Positions 56,735-64,000 of a stretch of DNA of 64,000 nt are shown here, piece after piece. The stretch's first letter is position 1. Every line of letters starts with the position of its first letter. The notes below the pieces were generated by a model. It had not been told where the DNA came from. It saw only the letters and a program-made list of their open reading frames with translations, and did not search any database. The DNA comes from Phyllostachys edulis (Eukaryota; Streptophyta; Magnoliopsida; Poales; Poaceae): positions 67,728,877 to 67,792,876 of the forward strand of contig CM070548.1 of NCBI GenBank assembly GCA_036346405.1, read 5' to 3'. The position numbers and the translations under genes were made by a program.

Positions 56735-59700
56735 TTGGTTAGTGATTTGCTGCTCCGCTCGTCATCATCAATCCAGAAGAAAGACCTAGAGTACCTGGTC
56801 GTGAAGCAAGTAATGGAAAAACGTCCGGCTGTGGAGCAAGATGTTGTCCAGCATCAAGATACCTCTGATGACATTCCACTCGAGAGGTGGTATTTTAATC
56901 ATATGCAATCTGGTTTCCTTGGTTTTGTTAACCTGTAGGTACTGTTAAAGGTATGTTTGATTGTTAAATAAAATTTTATTTTGCTACGGCAGGGTTGTCA
57001 CAGAGACTGAAGATCAAAACATAGAAGTTCCTAGGCCATATTTTGATCCAGCAATCATGGTGCCTAGACTAGGGCAGCTTTTCATTCAAGATACGGATGC
57101 ATATGCATTTTACAATATGTACGCTCGTTTCCATGGTTTTGGTATCAGACGGTCTAAGCGAAGATTCAAAAAGAGAGGCGTTGTAAAAACTATGCAAGAG
57201 TTTTGCTGCTCTCGTCAGGTTAGTAAATTTAATTATGTGTAGTAGTAGCTACTTCTCAAGCAATGTAATGTTATTTGCACAGTTTAAGATGTTTGGAAAA
57301 TTCTAGTGCTTATTTGTTACATACCTCCGATGCTTACAAGTCAAAAAAAGAATTATGAATCCCTAGCCTGGTACTAGTTGCTCCATATATACACCGTAAG
57401 CACATATATTCCTGTTCAGATAGTGCAAATGCTCCCTAATTATGTATTACATGAGTACCTAATCTGTTATACTCCCATTAAAATATTTCATGGATATATA
57501 ATATCCTTTTTTAGAGTGGATGTAATTCCAGTGGACACGTACACATTCAGGTACAGCAATTTTCAAGTGCAGTTTAATTTTAAAGCGTAGTTACTACATA
57601 TTTCTAAAGTAGGTAGTTAGCGCTTGAAAAGCATGTAGTATGTACTGTAGAAAAGCAAGGGGTATGTTCGGATACTACATTTTTTTAGTATGTAGCATGT
57701 TCAGATACTAGAATTTTAAAGTATGCACATACTACATTTTTTTAGTATGTAGCATGTTCAGATACTAGAATTTTAAAGTATGCACAACTCTGCTTGTTTG
57801 TTACATACCCCGATTCTAATAAATCCCAAAAAAAAAATATGAATCCCTGAGCTGGTAGTAGTTGCTTCACATGTACACCCTAAGTACTTATACTCCCGTT
57901 CGCATAGTGCAAATACTCACTATTTATATATTCCGTTAGTACATAAGCCGTTATACGAACTATCCATGAACGTATTGAAAAAATTGTAAAGTGCAGATAC
58001 TTGTACTCGCACACTCCCTTTCATTAAAGTAGCTTTTTTTTCATAGTGTTCGATACATATTTTTTTTATAGGACGAAAACATACGACTTTTCTGCAATTG
58101 TATACATACTCCTTTGACAAACAGTAATTACACATGAACACCCCTGATCAATACGCCATCAATGATTAATATGATGTTATGTCGTATTTACATTTTGGTG
58201 TGTGATGACATATGCAGGGGCATGATCCTAAGGTCAAGGAAAACCCAACAAGGGTAGGATGTAAGGCTATGCTTAGGATTAATCGGTTTTCTGAGCATCA
58301 TCAATGGGTGATTACCGCCTTTGTAAGCGATCATAACCATGCAATGAAACGGGACTTACGCCATACTAGGTACTACAGGTCGCATAACTTTATTGATGAT
58401 GAGACAAAGAGTATTGTTGCAGAAATGGTACATAAGGGGGTAACACCTACATGTATGTATGGGTTTGTTGCTGCAATGCACGGTGGTCCTTCATTGACAC
58501 CATTCACTAGAAGAGCATTGAACAAATTATCCTATGCCATATGGAGAGACGAGTGCAGCGAGGATGTACAGAAAACATTAAAATTTTTCAAAGAACAACA
58601 GTGTCGCAGCAAGGATTTCTTCTACACCGTTCGGATTGATGGGGCTTGCAGGATTAAAAATATTTTCTGGGCCCATGCATTGTCTAGGCTTAGTTTTTAG
58701 CATTTTGGTGATGTCGTTACATTTGATACTACTTATCGTACCAATAGGATGTGGGATATGAAGGACAAATGGGCACCTGCATATTTCAAGACATTTTTCT
58801 TTGCGAAAATGTCTACTACTCAAAGGAGTGAGAGCATGAATCATGTACTAAAAAAGTATGTGAAACCTTCTTCCTCGCTCAATGGATTTGTAAGAAGATA
58901 TGAGAGTTTCTATTTTGATAGAATCCAGGAGGAGGAGGCAGAGGAGCATCATTCGTACAATGTAAGTATTTTAGTCTTTTGTAATTATGTTTGACTGGTT
59001 GTGGTCTACAATTTTCTTAAGAATTATTGTTTGATTTGGAATTTCATATAATAATCACACCACAGGAGAAGGTTACCCTGACCTCAAGCTACTTTGAGAG
59101 CAACATGCGGCCCGTGTTTACACCAGGGGTGCATTCGCTAGGTTCAAGGAACAATTCCGTCGGAGCTTCTCATATATGGTTCAAAGTACAGAGAATCAAT
59201 TCAAGGTGCTAGTAGTCCAAATTGGAGATACTCATATGCACAGTTGGGGTAGGAAAGTCTACGAAGTGCAGGTCAACTACGAGGAACAAGTTTTCCCTTG
59301 TGTGTGCAAGCTCTTTGAGCATTTGGGGATAATATGTTGCCACATTATAAGGGTATGATGAAATTAAACCAACATTTTTTTTCATTAAGTATCATGTCTT
59401 GTAATCATGTATGACGAAATGTACTTTTAATTAGCAGGTTATGTTTCAGAATGGGTACTCTGAAATACCAGAGAAGTATATCATGAAGAGGTGGACAAAG
59501 GATGCACGAGATTCAATTCCAATGTACCTAGATGGGTACAATAAAGATAAGGAAGCAGCGGCGTCAAGAACCTATCGACATACCCTGTTGCACAGGTCTG
59601 CACTTGAACTGGTTAGACTTGGTGACACTACTGTTGAAACGTATGAGAAAACAATGGAAGGGCTGGGCAAGCTTGTGAACGAACTAAAGTTAATGTCGAG

Positions 59701-60121
59701 TACGTCAGAGACAAGTAACATAGAGACTCGTCGTATTGACAAAGATTTGGGTAAGAAGCATGTCATTTTGGAGTCAGAAGAAGATGGAGACGATGATTGC
59801 GGAATTCAGGAGGAAGAATGTGATGATATTTGTGGTGAAGAAGATGAGGACATGGAGGATGACGACATGGGAGATGATTGGTTATACGAGTCAGAAGAAC
59901 ATGAGATACTCCCTCCAGAAGTAAGGAGGGGCAGGGGGCATCCGAGAACTACAAGATTTGTGTCAAAGGGAGAGTCTGCATCTCAAAAGAAGAAAAAGGA
60001 TGTTGCCGAATGTAGTTTGGCGACCCCTAAACAAATGCAGATTAGGTACTGCGGTAAATGCGGTGGGAGTGGTCACAACAAGAGCACTTGTGGTCGTCCA
60101 TCTACGTACAAGAGGAAGTAG
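56735..60121 (+). pseudogene. FAR1/FHY3-type Mutator-like transposase or FAR1-related gene, broken
   Basis: Probable exons: about 56735-56950, 56993-57218, 58218-58961, 59066-59352 and 59438-60121, each with GT-AG borders. Domains: FAR1 DNA-binding region split by a 1-kb intron (FIQDTDAYAFYNMYA; CKAMLRI; FVSDHNHAM), the start of a MULE core (HFGDVVTFDTTYRTN, about 58700-58745), then a SWIM zinc finger (PCVCKLFEHLGIICCH) and a terminal CCHC knuckle CGKCGGSGHNKSTC. The MULE core is collapsed: sequence jumps from TYRTN to a region just before a TTQRSESMN motif, removing most of the catalytic domain. TAG stands at 58698 and a frameshift near 59128. It descends from a Mutator-like transposase or a domesticated FAR1-related gene. 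Confidence 0.8.
57674..57787. repeat. 57-bp tandem duplication in the FAR1-like intron
   Basis: ACTACATTTTTTTAGTATGT and following bases occur at 57674 and 57731, essentially identical, inside the ~1-kb intron between the first FAR1-domain exon and the next exon. Confidence 0.9.
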
Positions 60122-61178
60122 ATGAGCACGCTAGTTGATTCTAAATTTGGATTAATACTTTTTCTTTACATTATTCCACTGTTTGCAATTTTGGTTATAA
60201 TTTCATCCAAGGTATTTACGTATGTGTTTTGTTAATTTTGGATGGGAGTATGGAGGAAGGTATTCATGTATTCTTGATAACAAGTGTATGGTTTACGGTT
60301 TAATGTTTGGATATTATGAGATGATGAGATGAACGTCTGTACCTCAAGTGTTAGCTTGTGTACTAGTATCATATACGCTTGACAGTATGCGAACTTGTTG
60401 GAAATGAGTTGAACATTTGGTCTGGACAGGGCTCCCATTGTCCAGTCCACGGGGGACTAATGTAGAAGTGATCCCAGCATGTGTACTCTAGAGCATAACC
60501 GTTAAATGTGAATTGGAGTGACGAGGTCACATGGTAGATTTCTTGCTATTTCTTGTTCAAGGGAGTGGCTATGTCGACCATCATTGCATATACTAGTTAC
60601 TGCCCTGTCGGATGGTATCTAGCAAGTCAATTTCATGAGTCATTTTATGGTTTGGAAATAAGGTAGTATATATGAGTAAACACTACATACTATATACCTG
60701 TCTTACTAAAGGAAATATACTCATTTTTTATTATGACATGATGAAATACCCTGGAGGCAACAAACTGTGTTGTGTAGGAAATATTAACTGGTATGTGAGA
60801 ATAGAATTAGCAATATTTGGGCATGAGTAAGTTCCAGCAAGGTGGAATATCAATGTCGAATGTAAACGTTTAAATTCGTAGTTACAAAACTCGTAGTATG
60901 TCTTCATTTGCTATTAAGAGGAAACAAAAAATATTTCAATAGGTCCATGCTAATGTAAAATACAATGATGGAGGAAACTAGAGGTAATTCGTTTATTTCC
61001 CTAGAAACTCGTAGTACATCTATTTATAGTTCCATGTTCATCTCATTTCCGGCTGGACGCTTTCAGGCATTGAAGGATGTAATCTGGTAGAATAGCTTCA
61101 TTTTTCTTGAAAGACAACAGATTATGCAGAAATCCTTCGCAGATTCAAGGCAGTTCTGAGGCATGCAATGAGAGGTTG
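60122..61178. other. Spacer between convergent genes, no gene seen
   Basis: AT-rich sequence with stops in all frames and no recognised family. It separates the 3' ends of the FAR1-like (+) and Ulp1-like (-) genes. Confidence 0.6.
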
Positions 61179-61179
61179 T

Positions 61180-64000
61180 TAGTTAGATTGTAATATTTGT
61201 AGTTCATAAGTTGAATTGCTATCATTTGTGAAATTACAGATACTGACATTGCAAGGAGCATTCACGAGGCGAGAGCCATCCCAATTCCTCATATAGTTCA
61301 GTACGTGAAATGAACAGTCCAACCTAGCAAGTAAAGTAATTATAATAAGTGATGAATGAAGAAGCAACAGTAAGTAACCGTGCTTTGCGGATATACTTGT
61401 TATCTTGTGTAGGGATGTCAGACGAGAATTCCAAGGGCCAAATCGAGATGTCCTCATCCCATTTAGGGAAACAAAGCTTCAAGCACTCCTGAAGTGCTTT
61501 GGAGATGTCATCCTTGGTTTTAGTATGTCTTTCTGCAAGATCTTTACCTCCTGTGGTGGTATCCCGTACAGGGTCTAGTATACTAAGTTTCTTGTCATGC
61601 ATATCAAATGCGTAAAGTGTGTAGTGCTCTGGTTGGTGAACAGGAATAAAGATCTACAACAAAGAATGGTGGTTATCAGTTTTTTTTCAAGGATGTAATG
61701 ATATGTTGGTAGCATGAACATACCAGCCGACAATTGCACACATCATATGGTATTAGAGTGGCATCAAAGAAGGTGTGGAGATGATCTTCTGGGTTCCAAA
61801 GTCCCTCACCAGCGGCTGCAAACATCTGTGATCGTGTGTTGTGTCAGAACATATTTAAATGGAAAGTATCATGAAGGTAGCATAGGAGTTTACTTACAGC
61901 AAAATCCTGGTTTAGGAAATGCCTCCATCCGACAAAATCAGTTCCCCCGAACCTATGTTGCTCATCCTCAAAAAGCGCTTGCACAGCAACATTGAATGTT
62001 TCATCATGCATTTCAACATCAAACCTGAGTGCTTGTTGTATTTGTTGCAAGTTTAATGTCATGGGAACTGGGTTTGATATGTGAACCCAAATTTTGCTGT
62101 GGAAAATATGCAGGATTTGTCCATAAAATATTTGTTAACTGATATTTTCACCGCAATGTAAACTCGTTGTTAAACACTTCATCGAGTGCATCTTCGCCGT
62201 TCTTTGAAATTGTATAGACATACATATCTTCTACCGCCTTTTACGTCGTATCTCGTAATAAAGTTGTTGTTTGTCGAGAAATGGTGACTTCACAATCATG
62301 CTTGGTTTGATAGCCCTTTTGGTGCATCTAAAAGAATATCTGCAGGTTCTCCTATGATCCTCCTCTTGGCGTTAGGAGGGTATTTTGTGCATGCATACTC
62401 TTCACGTAGCACAATCCTCGATTCCACTCACCTCCCTCATGGCGAGTGTGGAGATATGAAACTAGGCATGAATGTTGAATCCCTAATAAGTTGTGAAACA
62501 TTTAGTGAGTTAACAGTTGATGCAAAAGTACTTGAATATGAAAATTTGTTGTTAAGGTGGCCTTTGATATTTACACACAAGGCATTCCTTGCTTGTGATT
62601 CAGAGTGTTTGGAACTACATAATCACGGTACTTCTCTTCGGGAGGCACGGTGTTCTTTGCTTGATTGTTTTCAAAATTATTATTAATTGGATTGGAGTAG
62701 TTAGTTCGAGCATAATGAGTACATAGTTTCAATCACGTAAAAAAATAACATGGCTCACCAGTATGGTCATTGTCTAATTGAATATATGCTGAACTAGTTT
62801 GTTTTGCATTGTCCTGGGCAGCAATGTTGAACTCTTCAACCAAATTGGATACAACTTGATTTTCTGTGAAACATACTCCTATAGCATTTTCCCTAGGAGT
62901 TTGAGTGATGCCTAGATCAAAGCTTGGTGGTTCAATGTCCACATATGTATGAAATACTACCTGTGTACATGGAGTATTTGGATAGAAATCATTGGTTATT
63001 ATATTAAGAATAACAGCCGTCACTATCATTAAAAATTTACATCACCTTGTCGCGTACCTCATTTGTCGGTGCTATTGTACGCTATTGATAGCATACATTG
63101 CCAGGATCACGAAGCTGTTTCAATTAAAAATGTTTATTAATTGTATAGTTACAAGCAGTACATCCTAGATGATTGTGCTAACCTTTAAAAAATATGGTGT
63201 ACCTCTGAAGAACAGTGACATACTACATGCTTGTCTCCTAATAAAGAATCAATTGGAGTATGTATACTAATCTCAAATAAAAATCCAAAAGGAGTACGCA
63301 CGTACTGCTCTGTCAAGAAATAGTAGTATATATGCCTTTGAAAAACAGTACGTAGTAATCATTGGTTATTGTATTTAGTATAACAGTCATATCTGTCATT
63401 AAAAAATATAAATTACATACTCCATACTTGATGTTTTGAAAACAGTACATACTACTTACTGTACGTGCTGCATTATAAAGATGTAATTGTATCAAACAAT
63501 ATGTACAAGCTGTAATAGAAAGCGAAATTTAGTTTGTATTTAATTAAGCTGTAGTATGATACCTTAAGCTTCCCGTATGTAGGGAACGGTGTTCGATTTT
63601 TCAATACAATGTCTCTCTCGATGTATTCTGCTAACTTCTTGTCGTCATATGCCCCGATACGAGGTAAGCTGTTGTGAGCAATATTGTCCTTCCCAAAATC
63701 AAGATTGTCTATGTAAAAAATCTGAGAAAAATTTTATAGTTAGAGTTTGTATTTCCTTAGTGAACTGCAAAGGTATGAGCAAAGGATTAACAGATCGGAT
63801 AATATTGATGATTTGTTAGAATTTGTACAAAAATCGTACCTGAAGTAAGATGATGCAACCATTGATATAACCTGGATTCTTTCGATGCGCAATTTTGCTT
63901 CAAGAAAACAATAATTTGATTCTTCAGTTCTTGACAGCTAATTCAAATTTTGTAATTATGAACATTTTCAATATCAACCACAGCCTTAAGGTACCGTGTT
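61180..64000 (-). CDS. Ulp1-like (C48) cysteine protease gene, multi-exon, partial
   Basis: Read on the minus strand, exons run from the window edge leftward: about 63730-63560 (LDFGKDNIAH, LPRIGAYDDKKL), 63000-62755 (PPSFDLGITQTP), about 62335-62200 (RAIKPSMIVKSPFLDKQ), about 62065-61898 (MHDETFNVAVQALF, WRHFLNQDF), 61825-61724 (NPEDHLHTFFDATLIPYD), 61653-61390 (PEHYTLYAFD, KKLSILDP) and about 61320-61230 (LDCSFHVLNYMRNWDG). The last two supply catalytic His, Asp and Cys. Clear splice sites flank several exons (donors GTAAGT at 61897, GTATGT at 61723; acceptor TTGTAG at 61654). No stop was seen in the exons I read. Such proteins are known from Mutator-like (KAONASHI-type) and other transposons. 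It could be transposon-borne or host. The 5' end lies outside the window. Confidence 0.65.

Noticed and set aside
62354..62686. 110-codon plus-strand frame
   Set aside because: It lies antisense to the Ulp1-like gene in an intron or spacer region and shows no family features.

Overview
The window looks like intergenic heterochromatin from a plant nuclear genome, most likely a grass (Poaceae). The reasons are nested transposable elements, GT-AG introns, primer binding sites (PBS) complementary to initiator tRNA-Met, CACTA elements with subterminal repeats built on an ATCACAGACGG core, a Tat-lineage Ty3/gypsy element with a second RNase H and 3' tandem repeats, pol-less sirevirus-like copia elements, and MuDR-type and FAR1-type Mutator-like genes. 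I cannot name the species. I found no convincing host gene, tRNA, rRNA or CRISPR.

Layout. 1-6706: right part of a CACTA element (CACTA-1) with a decayed Transposase_24/TnpA-like gene and a Ulp1 (C48) protease region, split by a reverse-oriented solo LTR (2844-4923, TSD ACTTC). 6710-10368: LTR-like sequence with a repeated CCGTTGGATC motif. 10369-15905: a Tat-like gypsy element with gag, protease, RT, RNase H, second RNase H and integrase, all broken, then six 69-bp repeats. 16831-32174: a complete second CACTA (CACTA-2) whose left end is interrupted 20 bp in by a 10.28-kb LTR retrotransposon (16851-27130, TSD GCTAA, two ~2.39-kb LTRs) that encodes only a Gag-like protein. CACTA-2 also holds a broken En/Spm transposase, a possible captured GC-rich first exon and a Ulp1 exon fragment. 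32862-36830: a MuDR-type transposase pseudogene split by a solo LTR (33113-34673, TSD AGTGT). 37133-37541: a short reverse-strand LTR with a degenerate PBS. 39189-50113: a second pol-less sirevirus-like element whose gag is split by another solo LTR (43324-45453) of the same family as the one in CACTA-1. 50114-51422: a GC-rich fragment ending in a CACTA terminus. 51423-55928: 36-bp repeats, two reverse-strand LTR ends and a duplicated ~540-bp block. 56004-64000: a FAR1-type Mutator-like transposase pseudogene (+) facing a multi-exon Ulp1-like protease gene (-) that runs off the window.

How the parts fit. The insertion order can be read directly: solo LTRs lie inside transposase, protease and gag reading frames, and a retrotransposon lies inside a CACTA terminus. 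Ulp1-type protease sequence occurs three times, in two CACTA contexts and next to a FAR1 transposase. Both copia-type elements lack pol, so they would need enzymes supplied by another element. Most in-frame stops are TAG, several at apparent Trp or Gln positions, as expected from deamination of methylated cytosine in silenced repeats.
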